NCBI GenBank assembly: GCA_013336035.1
Contig: JAAXUL010000117.1
Location: 1 to 13,056 of the forward strand
Direction of reading: 5' to 3'
Origin: Chloroflexales bacterium
GTDB taxonomy: Bacteria; Chloroflexota; Chloroflexia; Chloroflexales; Chloroflexaceae
Length of the DNA stretch: 13,056 nucleotides
Part shown: positions 1 through 8,312 of the stretch, piece by piece
How the letters are laid out: the number at the start of each line of letters is the position of its first letter
How positions within the stretch are numbered: the first letter of the stretch is position 1
The notes under the pieces: model-generated
What the model was told of the DNA's origin: nothing
What the model saw: only the letters and a program-made list of their open reading frames with translations
Databases searched by the model: none
Made by a program: the position numbers and the translations under genes

Positions 1-77
1 CTGCTGTCCGCCAGCTCATGGGTTCCCATCTTGAGGTGACGGCCCATTGCTCGCGCAAAGTGGCCTAGCAGAAACAT
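1..77 (-). CDS. Possible start of a further operon gene, cut by the window edge
   Basis: On the minus strand an ATG at 77 opens a frame with no stop to the window edge (25 codons, beginning MFLLGHFARAMGRHLKMG). An in-frame stop lies a short way upstream of this ATG, so the start is inside the window. The ATG is 78 bases past the stop of the csx15-like gene, on the same strand, which would make it the next gene of the type III operon. There is no clear Shine-Dalgarno sequence in front of it, and 25 codons are too few to recognise a family. A second Met at codon 11 is an alternative start. It could equally be a chance frame. I see nothing else in bases 78-155. Confidence 0.3.
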   Translation of the reverse strand, partial: MFLLGHFARAMGRHLKMGTHELADS

Positions 78-155
78 TATCTGAAGGACTATAGCTAGGC
101 GATGTCAGCGTGGGCGACGTGGCCGGCGGCGATATCGCAGAAGCTTTCTCGCCCC

Positions 156-533
156 TTACCTACGAATGCGCCCTGCCTCGCGAACCGCTTGCAGATTGAT
201 TACCTCGGCCACCTCGTAGGTGGTGGGTGTGCGCTCAGGAATTGGCCGGATACGAATCATCGTTGGGAAGCCACCACTGCGTCCATGCAACTCGGCGAGC
301 AGCAGGGCCGTCACAATGGCCAGCCCAGGCGGGTTGATCACCAGCGGCGTCGTCTGCCACTCTGTGGGCGACAGACCCGCTGCATTAGCCAGCGTGACAA
401 TCTGAGACGCCAGAGGTTGCGCCTGGTTGATCTGCACCGGGATGTCGCGCTCCTCCGGTATCGTACCAAGCAGCCTGGCGATCTGCTCACGCTGAATGGT
501 GGTGAGCGGATGGGCGAAGTTGAGCAGGAGCAT
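156..533 (-). CDS. csx15: Csx15-like small CRISPR-associated protein
   Basis: A 125-residue soluble protein with a hydrophobic first strand (MLLLNFAHPLT) and a conserved-looking central block (GLSPTEWQTTPLVINPPG) followed by LLLAELHGR. This pattern matches my memory of the small Csx15 proteins that accompany type III operons. Such proteins have a Rossmann-like, CARF-related outline, and recent work on type III accessory genes groups Csx15 with ring nucleases or other cOA-binding modulators. If so, it would bind or degrade the cOA made by Cas10 and damp the Csx1 response. The start is set by a GTGAGG ribosome site five bases before the ATG. The gene begins seven bases after the csx1 stop, so the two are almost certainly co-transcribed and translationally linked. 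I see no cysteine clusters, signal peptide or membrane segment. The family name rests on recalled sequence resemblance; the activity is inferred. Confidence 0.68.
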   Translation of the reverse strand: MLLLNFAHPLTTIQREQIARLLGTIPEERDIPVQINQAQPLASQIVTLANAAGLSPTEWQTTPLVINPPGLAIVTALLLAELHGRSGGFPTMIRIRPIPERTPTTYEVAEVINLQAVREAGRIRR

Positions 534-540
534 AGGCGCC

Positions 541-1791
541 TCACCTCGTAGGGAACCAATCGAACTGGCTGGCTATTCGGCGCAGATCTGGCAGCAGTCG
601 TGTGAAATCGTTAACGAGTTGCTGTGCTGTACGAGGGTTCGCACGCATGCCAGCGTGAGCGACATCGTTCCGTAGCTCTGTGAGCCGGTTCCAGGTTCTT
701 AATGTCTCTTCTGAATGTCGCAGAGCTTGTATTGCTGACTCAAGAGCATTCTGTACGATCGTGCCACTCCCGGTACGTGCCAGGCGATTCAAGGCATGCT
801 CGATCGGTGTTCGTGCACCATCTCGATCCATGAGCGCGCTATCTGTCTGTTGGCAGAGGAGAGAAATGATCCACTCACGTGCAAGCGTGATAGCCTGCAC
901 AATCTGGTCTTTGCTACAATACCAATCGATTAGCTCAAGCTGTACGTATAGGTTTACCGGTAACAGCTCTACAGCATCAGGCTCACGGATAGCAAAGGGG
1001 GCATAGGTTGCTCTGACACGCTCTGCGAGCAGCCTGAAGGGTCGGGCTTTGCTGGGCTGTTCTGAAGCCAGTGCATCGGCAAGAGCAGCACCAGCCGACA
1101 TTGTTTCTAGTGGCCTGGTCATTCGCAGTGCGCGAGATATTTGCTCCATCGCGTTAGCAGCCTGCTTCAGAGCTTTGCCTAACTCACGCGCGTTCTGGTC
1201 ATCGCGCATTGCCGCACCTGGCGGCATTCCCTTGCGGATCAGATCGGCCAGATCACGTGAGTCACCATCGCGGATGAATCGGTCTGCCGCTGTTGTCCAG
1301 TCGAGCAGTTGCACAAATGGCGTCAGATCAAAAACTGGGGTCTGGCCTGCTGTTGCAGCATCATAGGCACCGTAGACCACACGATCCACCGTCGCATCAC
1401 GCACGAGCCTCACATAGGATGCCGCCAGGACGGCCAAGACTGGCAATGAGCGGAAGCCATTCGTGATGTCGAAGATGATATGATCGCTCGGTTCGATAGC
1501 GCTGGCAATTGCATCAAACATGATCCATAGCTCATCTTCGCTACGGCCTGAAGGAATATCCACCGGATGCAGCGGGAACTGATCTCCGATGCGGCGCTCC
1601 AGATCGGCGAAGTTTTGCGCGCGCGCTTCTGCTGTGACGAGCACAAGAAGCTGGTCAGGGCGGAAGAAATGGGCGGTCGCCTCAGCCATAAATGGCGTCG
1701 TGCATGCGTGGCTTTCCCAGACATAGGTGGTCTCGCGGTAGGGCCGATCTGGCGCTGTGTAGCCGAGAAAGGTGATCGCTTTGGTTGGCAT
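541..1791 (-). CDS. csx1: CARF-HEPN cOA-activated ribonuclease, Csx1/TM1812 (Csx2) type
   Basis: A 416-residue protein with the two-domain plan of Csx1/Csm6-type effectors. The N-terminal CARF domain (about 1-180) carries the family signature DITNGFRSLP at residues 108-117, close to the D-[IV]-T-H/N-G-F-R-S-x-P motif of the TM1812 group. The C-terminal helical HEPN domain (about 280-416) carries RNDVAH, with Arg374 and His379 as the R-x4-H catalytic pair. In this family cA4 (sometimes cA6) bound in a CARF dimer activates HEPN cleavage of single-stranded RNA, giving non-specific degradation of host and phage transcripts. The ATG lies three bases after the cmr6 stop, with an AAGGGGG-type ribosome site ten bases upstream inside the end of cmr6. 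Base composition is lower in GC than the cmr2-cmr3 region (42% G+C by hand count over 901-960), hinting at separate acquisition. The effector class is very likely; which cOA size it senses cannot be read from the sequence. Confidence 0.92.
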   Translation of the reverse strand: MPTKAITFLGYTAPDRPYRETTYVWESHACTTPFMAEATAHFFRPDQLLVLVTAEARAQNFADLERRIGDQFPLHPVDIPSGRSEDELWIMFDAIASAIEPSDHIIFDITNGFRSLPVLAVLAASYVRLVRDATVDRVVYGAYDAATAGQTPVFDLTPFVQLLDWTTAADRFIRDGDSRDLADLIRKGMPPGAAMRDDQNARELGKALKQAANAMEQISRALRMTRPLETMSAGAALADALASEQPSKARPFRLLAERVRATYAPFAIREPDAVELLPVNLYVQLELIDWYCSKDQIVQAITLAREWIISLLCQQTDSALMDRDGARTPIEHALNRLARTGSGTIVQNALESAIQALRHSEETLRTWNRLTELRNDVAHAGMRANPRTAQQLVNDFTRLLPDLRRIASQFDWFPTR

Positions 1792-1794
1792 AAG

Positions 1795-2859
1795 CTACTG
1801 ACCCCCTTTCTCGGAAACACATGCAATGAGGTTGCGATACCATGACTTCTCCGCTGATGCCTTGACCCGATCTGCTTGCGCGACCTTATCCAGGATCGCC
1901 TGGGCAATACGCTGGCGCATCAGTAGCGATGCCTCAAGCTGTATCCATTCTTGGTAGAACTTATTGATGTCGTTGGTGACGCGCCCTATCGAGAGGGTGG
2001 CGATCCGCTCTTGTAGATCCTGTACGTAGGTTTGAATGGGGTCAACGAGCTTCTCCTCTAGCTCCATCCGCCCATACCCGCTGCTGGTCTTCGCCCCTAT
2101 ACCCAGCTCGCGCAGGGCGTGGCCCAGGATGTCGAAGGTGGCGTCGAGCCAGCGCTCCGAGCCACTCAGGGCGACCAGGTAGCTGCCGGTGGCGCTGAGA
2201 AACGGTATCGGCGTGGGGCTATCCCAGTCGGCGGGCGCGCCCTTCCCTTGATAGTAGCCGGGGTGGTGGACAGTGATCACGTCGGGCCAGAGCGCCTGAT
2301 GTTTGCCCTGATCATTTTTGTGGCCGCTTTCTGCCACATACAGCGCGTCAAAGAAGGTGATGTACCCGGCGCTGGTGGTGTCGCCGAAGATGACGCGGTA
2401 GCCGGGCCCGGCGACCCATATCTTGCGGTCGCCCTCGCCTTCCCAGTGCCCCCAGTGGGTATCGTCCAGTCGATCTCGGACGTAGCGCGCCGCCATACCC
2501 TTGAGCGCGCTGCCCGGGATGTAGGGCACGCCGTAGGTATGGTGCAGGGCCACCGAGGTCTCCAGCACACTCTCGTCGCCCAGCCCGACGACCATGCGCC
2601 CGAGCACCTGCGCCATCCGACACTGCGCGCCGAGGGTGGCGAGGGCTTGCTCCCAGCGGGTGAAGAAACTCTGGTAAGGATCGGGTAGCGGCAGTGTGGC
2701 TGCCTGGCTCATTACCGTCACCAGCGGTTTCTCCTCTTTCGGTTCGAGCTTCTCGCCACGCTGGATTTGCTTCGCTAGGTAGCGATCAAGCCAGAGGCCG
2801 GTATGGCTTGCCTGATCAGATTTCAGGCCGCTGAACTTGTGGCGACGTGATTCAATCAT
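1795..2859 (-). CDS. cmr6: Type III-B RAMP subunit Cmr6 (Cas7 group)
   Basis: Cmr6 caps the Cas7 backbone of the type III-B effector complex near Cmr1, at the 3' side of the crRNA. The protein has the RAMP marks of this family: PYIPGSALKG at about residues 112-121 in the first ferredoxin-like half, and a glycine-rich loop GIGAKTSSGYGR at about 253-264 that contacts crRNA. A helical tail of about 85 residues follows, which I recall in other bacterial Cmr6 proteins. I chose the ATG at 2859 (354 residues) because AGAAGG lies nine bases upstream. Met codons at 2868 and 2877 are in frame but lack a spaced ribosome site. The start overlaps the end of cmr5 by eight bases, implying translational coupling. 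The Cmr6 assignment rests on the motif set, operon position and size. Confidence 0.93.
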   Translation of the reverse strand: MIESRRHKFSGLKSDQASHTGLWLDRYLAKQIQRGEKLEPKEEKPLVTVMSQAATLPLPDPYQSFFTRWEQALATLGAQCRMAQVLGRMVVGLGDESVLETSVALHHTYGVPYIPGSALKGMAARYVRDRLDDTHWGHWEGEGDRKIWVAGPGYRVIFGDTTSAGYITFFDALYVAESGHKNDQGKHQALWPDVITVHHPGYYQGKGAPADWDSPTPIPFLSATGSYLVALSGSERWLDATFDILGHALRELGIGAKTSSGYGRMELEEKLVDPIQTYVQDLQERIATLSIGRVTNDINKFYQEWIQLEASLLMRQRIAQAILDKVAQADRVKASAEKSWYRNLIACVSEKGGQ

Positions 2860-3244
2860 CGCGGCCATCCTTCTCATCCTGGCCCGACTCGACGCCCAGC
2901 ACCGACTGCGCGAAGCGCTTGTACCAGAGTAGTGCGTCGAGCACCTGCTGGGTCAGGCGCATATATTTGGCAAGCTCAGCGTTGCGCGCTTCTGCCGCTA
3001 GATTGCCGTTGTAGCCAACTGTTGCCCCTAAATCATGAAGCAACCGACATTGTGAGCCGGATTTGTCGCCGCGCGCCTCGACAAATGTCAGCGCCTGAGC
3101 CAGGCCGGCAGTGCGGATGAGGATCGGCAGCTTGTGGGCCATGCCGCCGTACTTCTTGCGGTCAATGTCTGTGTCGCCCGCATCCTTGATCGCGCAGACT
3201 CGCTTGTAGACATCCTGGGCGTACCTCTGTTCGCGCGTGTGCAT
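2852..3244 (-). CDS. cmr5: Type III-B small subunit Cmr5 (Cas11 group)
   Basis: A 130-residue, mainly alpha-helical, charged protein lying between cmr4 and cmr6, the usual place for Cmr5. Cmr5 subunits form the inner filament of the complex and line the target RNA along the Cmr4 backbone. Typical Cmr5 features are the N-terminal helix with RYAQDVYKRV, the central IDRKKYGGMAHKLPILIRTAGLAQ block (about residues 26-49) and a C-terminal helix with DALLWYKRFAQSVL. The ATG at 3244 is preferred because GAGGGAGG lies about eight bases upstream and it follows the cmr4 stop by only two bases. An in-frame ATG at 3274 lies within cmr4 and has no good ribosome site. Nothing is missing or truncated relative to the family length of about 110-150 residues. 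Confidence 0.93.
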   Translation of the reverse strand: MHTREQRYAQDVYKRVCAIKDAGDTDIDRKKYGGMAHKLPILIRTAGLAQALTFVEARGDKSGSQCRLLHDLGATVGYNGNLAAEARNAELAKYMRLTQQVLDALLWYKRFAQSVLGVESGQDEKDGRDD

Positions 3245-3246
3245 AG

Positions 3247-4107
3247 CTAGGCCTCCCTCAGGCTGACCCGGCAAAGCCCACGCCCGACGGTCATCTTGCC
3301 GCCGAGCTGGAGCGGCTTCTTGGCGCAGGTGCCGATGATCTCGGCGATCTTGTCGGGAGGCAGGTTGGTCTTGTCATTGGGCATGATCATCAGCGGGCCG
3401 GCCAGGACGGTCTCGGTAGGCAGCGCCTCTTCGTACCAGAGACCACCCTTTTTGACAGTTTTGCTTTGCTCTTCCAGCTTGACCCGCGCGGTGATCTCGG
3501 TTGCCGTGTTGAGCAGGAAGCCCAGCAGGTTGTCGTGGACGACGCAGAGGCGCTGCTTGAGCAGCAGCTGCCAGACGCCGTCGGCGAAGATGTGCGGGGC
3601 CAGCCAGTCGGCCCACGCTGTTGCCCTCTGGTCGCTAGTCGCCTCCAGGTCGAGGTCTTCTAGGTAGACTGCGTCGCCGCTGACGCGCAGCTGCGAGCTT
3701 TCAGTCACCAGGCAGATTTGCTCGTCAGTCGGGTTGTCAATATCGCCGGGTAGCTTCTTCATCCCAGCGAGGCCCGCGTCGCGCGCGAAGCGGCGCAGCA
3801 CGTAGGGCGAGGTGACCCAGGCGAAGGTGCCGGCCAGCGAGCGGATGGGCAGCAGCAATAGGCGCTGGTCGGCGAAGACCACCGCCCCGGCGTGCTCGTG
3901 GGCCGCGTTGGTGTCTGGGCCGAAGATTGCAACCCGTTGATCGTCGGGGCAGGCGCTCCTGAGCGTACCCTTGAGCGAGGAGCCCGGCAGGTAGGGCAGG
4001 CCGGTGGCCTTCTCGCGGGCGATCGGCAGGTCGATCACGCCCGTGCCCTGGCCCGTGCCTGGGTGCAGCGGCGAGAGGGCGTGGGTGAAGAGCATGTGAG
4101 TGGTCAT
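3247..4107 (-). CDS. cmr4: Type III-B backbone RAMP subunit Cmr4, target RNA nuclease (Cas7 group)
   Basis: Cmr4 is the repeated Cas7 backbone protein of the Cmr complex and cuts the bound target RNA at 6-nucleotide intervals. In the Pyrococcus protein Asp26 is required for cutting. Here Asp is also at residue 26, in TGVIDLPIAREK, so target cleavage is probably intact. The RAMP signature PYLPGSSLKGTLR follows at residues 38-50, and a C-terminal glycine-rich loop GGKMTVGRGL lies at 269-278. At 286 residues it is a normal family length. The ATG overlaps the cmr1 stop by four bases (ATGA), which gives tight translational coupling and leaves little doubt about the start. Confidence 0.96.
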   Translation of the reverse strand: MTTHMLFTHALSPLHPGTGQGTGVIDLPIAREKATGLPYLPGSSLKGTLRSACPDDQRVAIFGPDTNAAHEHAGAVVFADQRLLLLPIRSLAGTFAWVTSPYVLRRFARDAGLAGMKKLPGDIDNPTDEQICLVTESSQLRVSGDAVYLEDLDLEATSDQRATAWADWLAPHIFADGVWQLLLKQRLCVVHDNLLGFLLNTATEITARVKLEEQSKTVKKGGLWYEEALPTETVLAGPLMIMPNDKTNLPPDKIAEIIGTCAKKPLQLGGKMTVGRGLCRVSLREA

Positions 4108-5348
4108 GGCTTCGACGCTCCTTCAAGGTAGTCGAGGAAGGCGCGTAGCACATTGGTCTTGCCGTTGAGCGACTGAATTGGCTTTGCCTCCTCATCCGTC
4201 AGCTTTATCGTTAGAGGGTCGTGTGGTGTATACCCTTTGAGCTTGAGACCGTCAGGGGGAGTCTTTGGCCCATTCAGCACAAGCGCCATGCCGACATAGC
4301 GCCCGCCAGCGCAGGCCAGGGGTCGCAAGATGAGCGGGCTGGCCAGACGCTCGTGGGCTGCGCCCTGAAGAGTCGCATCGTCGGGATTGCCTCGATTATT
4401 GTCTTTAAAGTGGAAGATGATCGGCAGGCCAAACACTGCACGCGGAAAGATGTTGTGGCCAGCAGGGATAGCAGATTTGCCCTTATATGACTGGCCCGCG
4501 ATCCGGCGCACCGAGTCAGCATCCGGCCACTTATTGGCCTGGCGATTCCTGAACTCGCGCAGCTGCTTGATCAGAACCTTCCAGCACTCCAGGGGGCTTT
4601 TATTAGGTTGCGTAATTACAAGCAGGGTATCTGCGGCGAGCTGAGGCCATTCCATAGTTAGGATGGCGCCTGTTGTATAGCTGTCGAGCCGCTGACGAAG
4701 CCAGCGCATGACATCCTCACAGCGAGCCTGCGGCCGATCATCTGGCGCAATGCCATTTACCTGCACCAACTCCAGCGCACCAAACCCGCGTCGCGTGCGC
4801 CCCCCGATGCCACCGAAGGTCTCCCAAGCCCACACTGCGGCCTCTACATCGAGCCTGTCCTGTGCCGTATCAGGAAACGTGATCGAGATCGTGAACTGGA
4901 TGTTTTCGTACACGCTGCCTTTGGTTTCATTTAGCGGAAAAGCCACGTAGCTATAGGGTGACTTTGGTTCGCCGACCGTGAGTCTTGGGTTTCGGGTGTC
5001 GGGTATGAACATCTTCACCTGATCCAGCGGCGTCCAGCTACGTAGTGCCACCTCCACTAGCGATGGCCCACCACTGTCGGCGTCGCTCGCCGTGCCCCAC
5101 AGCTTGCCCTCGGCGTCTTTAAGTTCCTTGGGCGTGGCATACTTCCCGCCGCGGGTGGCCCGCCACCAGAAGCGCAGTTGGCCGCGGATGCTTGTCGCAC
5201 GCACGACCGTCACCGGGTCGGGCTGCTGCGGTGTAACCCCGCCGCCGAAGAGCGGGGTGATCAGCTTGTAGCTACGCTCCTGGGTGACATAGCCCTCGCG
5301 CGTCTTCGGCGCGACAGCCGGTGGTGTGCCTGGATCAGGCCGTCTCAT
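4104..5348 (-). CDS. cmr1: Type III-B RAMP subunit Cmr1 (Cas7 group)
   Basis: Cmr1 sits at the 3' end of the crRNA in the type III-B complex. The diagnostic block is SIRGQLRFWWRATRG at about residues 53-67, preceded by YKLITPLFGGG at 27-37. A second RAMP glycine-rich loop, GGIGGRTRRGFG, is at about 179-190. I take the ATG at 5348 (414 residues), not the in-frame ATG at 5450, because GGAGG lies six bases upstream (5355-5359 on the plus strand). The longer version would add 34 Cys/Arg-rich residues that overlap cmr3 by more than 100 bases. With the chosen start the overlap with cmr3 is 14 bases. Cmr1 is the subunit most often missing or degenerate in III-B loci, but here it looks complete. Confidence 0.95.
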   Translation of the reverse strand: MRRPDPGTPPAVAPKTREGYVTQERSYKLITPLFGGGVTPQQPDPVTVVRATSIRGQLRFWWRATRGGKYATPKELKDAEGKLWGTASDADSGGPSLVEVALRSWTPLDQVKMFIPDTRNPRLTVGEPKSPYSYVAFPLNETKGSVYENIQFTISITFPDTAQDRLDVEAAVWAWETFGGIGGRTRRGFGALELVQVNGIAPDDRPQARCEDVMRWLRQRLDSYTTGAILTMEWPQLAADTLLVITQPNKSPLECWKVLIKQLREFRNRQANKWPDADSVRRIAGQSYKGKSAIPAGHNIFPRAVFGLPIIFHFKDNNRGNPDDATLQGAAHERLASPLILRPLACAGGRYVGMALVLNGPKTPPDGLKLKGYTPHDPLTIKLTDEEAKPIQSLNGKTNVLRAFLDYLEGASKP

Positions 5349-6525
5349 TGCCTTCCTCCCCTGCTTGCATCTGCACCGGGTTGCCATCCCACGTCCCGAG
5401 CACGGCCAGGCCAAAGCCATCGCTCTGATCCTGTGCGTCATCGCTGACACAGTGCATCCAGGTTGCTTCGACCCACTTGCGAATCGCCTCTTGGTCGTCC
5501 CCCAGGCTCAGAAAGTAGACGCTGCCGGCGGGGGCGAGGCGGCGGGTAGGCTTGGGTCGTTTCTGCTCATAGTCCCAGCCCGACACCACCTGCGGCCGGC
5601 CGACAGCGGCGGCGACCAGTTGCGGGGTGAGGCCGTGGCGTGACTCGCGTAGCCAGCCCGGAAGGTAGCCCTTCTCAAAGCAGGCCGGGGTGAGCAGGAT
5701 GAGCCGGCAGTGTCCGCTCTGCGCGATCTGCTCGGCCAGGCTGGCAGGGATGAGGGGCAGATCGAGCTCGCCCCGCTGCCACACGGCCATGCGCCGCTCG
5801 CCGCCAAGCGTGTCGACCGGCTGCGGGTGTGGGATCGCGTCGTCACGTACCTCGACCGCCAGGGCCAGGTGGCGCGCCGCGCTGAGCGTCTGTCTGTCCT
5901 GCCCGCCATGGGTAAACTCCAGCCCGCTGGTCTCGAAGAGCTTGCCATCCTCGCTCGTGCCCCGGCTCGCGTTGAACTTGATGTGGATGCGCGACTCGCG
6001 GGTCGGCCCACTGTGGCCCAGGTCATTCGAGATCGGCGACTCGTCGGGCGGGCTGGTTAGCCACTCCGCGAATCGCTCCCAGCGCCAGAATGCCGGTGCG
6101 TCCTTCTTCGGCTTGCGCGGGTCAGCGCAGAGCATTCCCACCGGGGTAAGGCCCTCCGGCAGATCGGTAAACTCCTCAGCCTCTAACGGTAGCGGCGCCA
6201 GCCTGCGGCGAATCGCCGGGTGCTTCTCATCAGCCTCGAAGAGCAGCGCGTCGGCGGGGGCGGAGGCCAGGTAATCCCATCGTTCTTTGTCCGTGTCCCA
6301 CTCGACAAGCAGCGGGCCGCGCACGGGGATGCGCTTGACCCGCTCGATCTGCGAGGGATCAAAGATTCCGCGCGCATCCTTGCCAGCCTGCGAGCGCAGG
6401 GCGCCGGTGGTGGTCGAGGGGAAGGGGAAGGCCAGCGAGACTGCACGCACGCCGGGGTCGGGGCCGAAGGGCCGCCCGTCGCGCACGATCAGCGGGTCGC
6501 GCGGCTCGATGATCCAGACGGTCAT
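5335..6525 (-). CDS. cmr3: Type III-B RAMP subunit Cmr3 (Cas5 group)
   Basis: Cmr3 is the Cas5-like protein that holds the 5' repeat-derived tag of the crRNA and joins Cas10 at the foot of the complex. The 396-residue product begins with the expected first strand and loop (IIEPRDPLIVRDGRPFGP, residues 5-22) and the SLAFPFPSTTTGALRS segment at 30-45. Later blocks match family landmarks: GGERRMAVW at 241-249, VSGWDYEQKRPKPTRRL at 314-330 then APAGSVYFL, and a C-terminal DGFGLAVLGTW at 369-379. The ATG overlaps the cmr2 stop by four bases (ATGA), fixing the start and implying coupled translation, which fits the tight Cmr2-Cmr3 heterodimer. No oddities seen. Confidence 0.95.
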   Translation of the reverse strand: MTVWIIEPRDPLIVRDGRPFGPDPGVRAVSLAFPFPSTTTGALRSQAGKDARGIFDPSQIERVKRIPVRGPLLVEWDTDKERWDYLASAPADALLFEADEKHPAIRRRLAPLPLEAEEFTDLPEGLTPVGMLCADPRKPKKDAPAFWRWERFAEWLTSPPDESPISNDLGHSGPTRESRIHIKFNASRGTSEDGKLFETSGLEFTHGGQDRQTLSAARHLALAVEVRDDAIPHPQPVDTLGGERRMAVWQRGELDLPLIPASLAEQIAQSGHCRLILLTPACFEKGYLPGWLRESRHGLTPQLVAAAVGRPQVVSGWDYEQKRPKPTRRLAPAGSVYFLSLGDDQEAIRKWVEATWMHCVSDDAQDQSDGFGLAVLGTWDGNPVQMQAGEEGNETA

Positions 6526-8312
6526 GGGTTTGCCTCCAAGAGCGCGAGATTCCTGGCGTCAGCAAAGAGGCGGGCAACGATCAGCCCGTCAGCAAAGCTG
6601 GCGAGTTCTTTGTCGGGACGGTTCATGTCGTTCGGTATGCGCTTGATGAGGATGTCCTGAAGCTGCTTGCGCGCATCCTCGGGCATCTGCTTGCGCTTGA
6701 GGATGCGCAGCGCCTCCAGCCGTAGCGCCTCGGCGGGCAGCGCGTTTTCCATGCGGTAGGCCAGATCGCGCAGCTCGTAGGCCGTGCCGTCAGGGAGGTA
6801 GCCCTTCCGGTGCAGCTCAATAACCTGCTTTAGCTGGGCGTCGAACGCTCCCCACTGCCCGCACACCGCCGTATCGCCGCCACTGCGCTTGCTGACGGTG
6901 ATCGCCAGGGCGTTTTTCTCTTGTACTTTGCCGTTCTGGCCTTTGACCTTTACCCGCTTCGCTGTCTTCTCCGCATCGCGGGCCAGGTCGAGCGCGTCGC
7001 TTAGCGGGATCAGGTGGTGGACGACGGCCAGGCCAACGGAGAGGGTAGGGTGGCGCTCTTGCTTATCGGCGAAGCCGTTCATCAGCTCCTTGAATCTCTC
7101 AGCCAACTCTTTAGCGCACTGGAGCGCGGTATGCAGCGGCAGCAGGGCCAGCACATCGTCGCCGCCGGTGTAGATCGGCGTGCCCATCTGCTGCTTCACC
7201 GTCTTGGCTGCCTCAGTCGCGAAGGCGTCGAGCTGCCGCGAGATCTCACGGTGTCGCTCATCCCCCTTCCACGCCTCGTGATCGATTACCCCGCCCATAC
7301 CATCGCCATCGGCGTGCAGGATGGCGTAGTAGGGGCTGGGGTGTGCGCCGCACTCGCGTAAGAAATTGCGCAGGCATTGCTTCGCCAGTTGCAAGATCGC
7401 CACATCTGCGACCTCGGCGTCCAGCCGGTCCTCAAACAGCATGGCGCCGTCGCAGTCTCCAATCAGCGGCTGCTGCGAGCCTGGGAGATCCTCGATACGG
7501 ACATTCTGTCGCTTCAGCTCGGCGAGATAGTCGCCCCAGATCTGTTGAAGACCCGTATCCCCGGCCCGCGCGTGTAGCCTGGCCAGGAACGGCAGCGCGG
7601 CGACGTGCGAGGTGCTGAGGAATCGTTCCTGACCGCGCCCGTGGCGCTTGAGGAGATCGATGGCGGAGAGCCGCTCGGCCGGGCCGGCGCCGTAGTTATG
7701 CCTGAGCGCTGCGACCTTCGCAGCCTTCTGCTCGGGTGATGCCTTATGGTGCGGGTAATGCCCCTCCGGGATCACGCTCTCCATCTGCCCGCTGATCGAA
7801 GATTTGGGCTGCGCGCCGCCCCATGTCACCTTGCCGAAGTCGCGGGTCGTTTTGCGCGCGGTGATCAGCGCCTCAAGCCGTGCCCGTGCATTGGTGTAGT
7901 CATCGCCCAGGGGTACGGCGGCCCAGACGCACTCGGCCAGGGCGTCGATCTGGGCCAGGGCAGCGCTGTCATCCTCCAGATCGCCGATCTGCGCGCGGAC
8001 TTCTTTCCAGAGCGCGTGCAGCTGCTCCTTCACCGCCGCTTGCACATCTCCCCCAACCTTAGGGGGGGGCCGGTCGATCGTGGCGACGATCTTATTGGCG
8101 ACATTCAATACACTGCCCGGCTCCAGATCGTCTGTAGATGTGGGCGCGGGAAAGATCAGCTGCCCTTGCAGATCAACAACCGCCCGTGCCGCGGCCTTGC
8201 TCAGCTCGCTGAGCAGCCACGAGCCGAACCAGAGATCGCGCGTGCGGCGGGCGCTGGCGATAAACGTCTGTACCGGGCCGATGCTGGCCTGAAAGAGATA
8301 GCGCTGTGTCAT
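6522..8312 (-). CDS. cmr2: Type III-B Cas10 (Cmr2), cOA synthetase lacking an HD domain
   Basis: Cas10 is the large signalling subunit of the Cmr complex. The 596-residue product starts directly with the Cmr2 N-terminal segment (FQASIGPVQTFIASARRTRD at residues 7-26, then LWFGSWLLSELSKAA), which in Pyrococcus Cmr2 comes after an HD nuclease domain. No HD pair is visible before it and there is no room upstream for a split HD gene. The two Palm domains are present: ILHADGDGMGG at 331-341, and YTGGDDVLALLPLH at 381-394 with the GGDD cyclase motif at 383-386. The protein should therefore make cyclic oligoadenylates when target RNA binds, but should lack the target-activated single-stranded DNase. 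A helical C-terminal D4-like region (about 495-590) is rich in charged residues. The ATG at 8312 has a GCGAGG site a few bases upstream. It is the first cmr gene of the operon. Confidence 0.95.
   Translation of the reverse strand: MTQRYLFQASIGPVQTFIASARRTRDLWFGSWLLSELSKAAARAVVDLQGQLIFPAPTSTDDLEPGSVLNVANKIVATIDRPPPKVGGDVQAAVKEQLHALWKEVRAQIGDLEDDSAALAQIDALAECVWAAVPLGDDYTNARARLEALITARKTTRDFGKVTWGGAQPKSSISGQMESVIPEGHYPHHKASPEQKAAKVAALRHNYGAGPAERLSAIDLLKRHGRGQERFLSTSHVAALPFLARLHARAGDTGLQQIWGDYLAELKRQNVRIEDLPGSQQPLIGDCDGAMLFEDRLDAEVADVAILQLAKQCLRNFLRECGAHPSPYYAILHADGDGMGGVIDHEAWKGDERHREISRQLDAFATEAAKTVKQQMGTPIYTGGDDVLALLPLHTALQCAKELAERFKELMNGFADKQERHPTLSVGLAVVHHLIPLSDALDLARDAEKTAKRVKVKGQNGKVQEKNALAITVSKRSGGDTAVCGQWGAFDAQLKQVIELHRKGYLPDGTAYELRDLAYRMENALPAEALRLEALRILKRKQMPEDARKQLQDILIKRIPNDMNRPDKELASFADGLIVARLFADARNLALLEANP

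Noticed and set aside
2119..2688. A 189-codon open frame on the plus strand opposite cmr6
   Set aside because: Antisense shadow of cmr6, with low-complexity composition and no domain signal.
5349..5450. An N-terminal extension of Cmr1 starting at 5450
   Set aside because: The added 34 residues are Arg/Cys-rich, overlap cmr3 and lack family similarity; the GGAGG site before the ATG at 5348 marks the true start.
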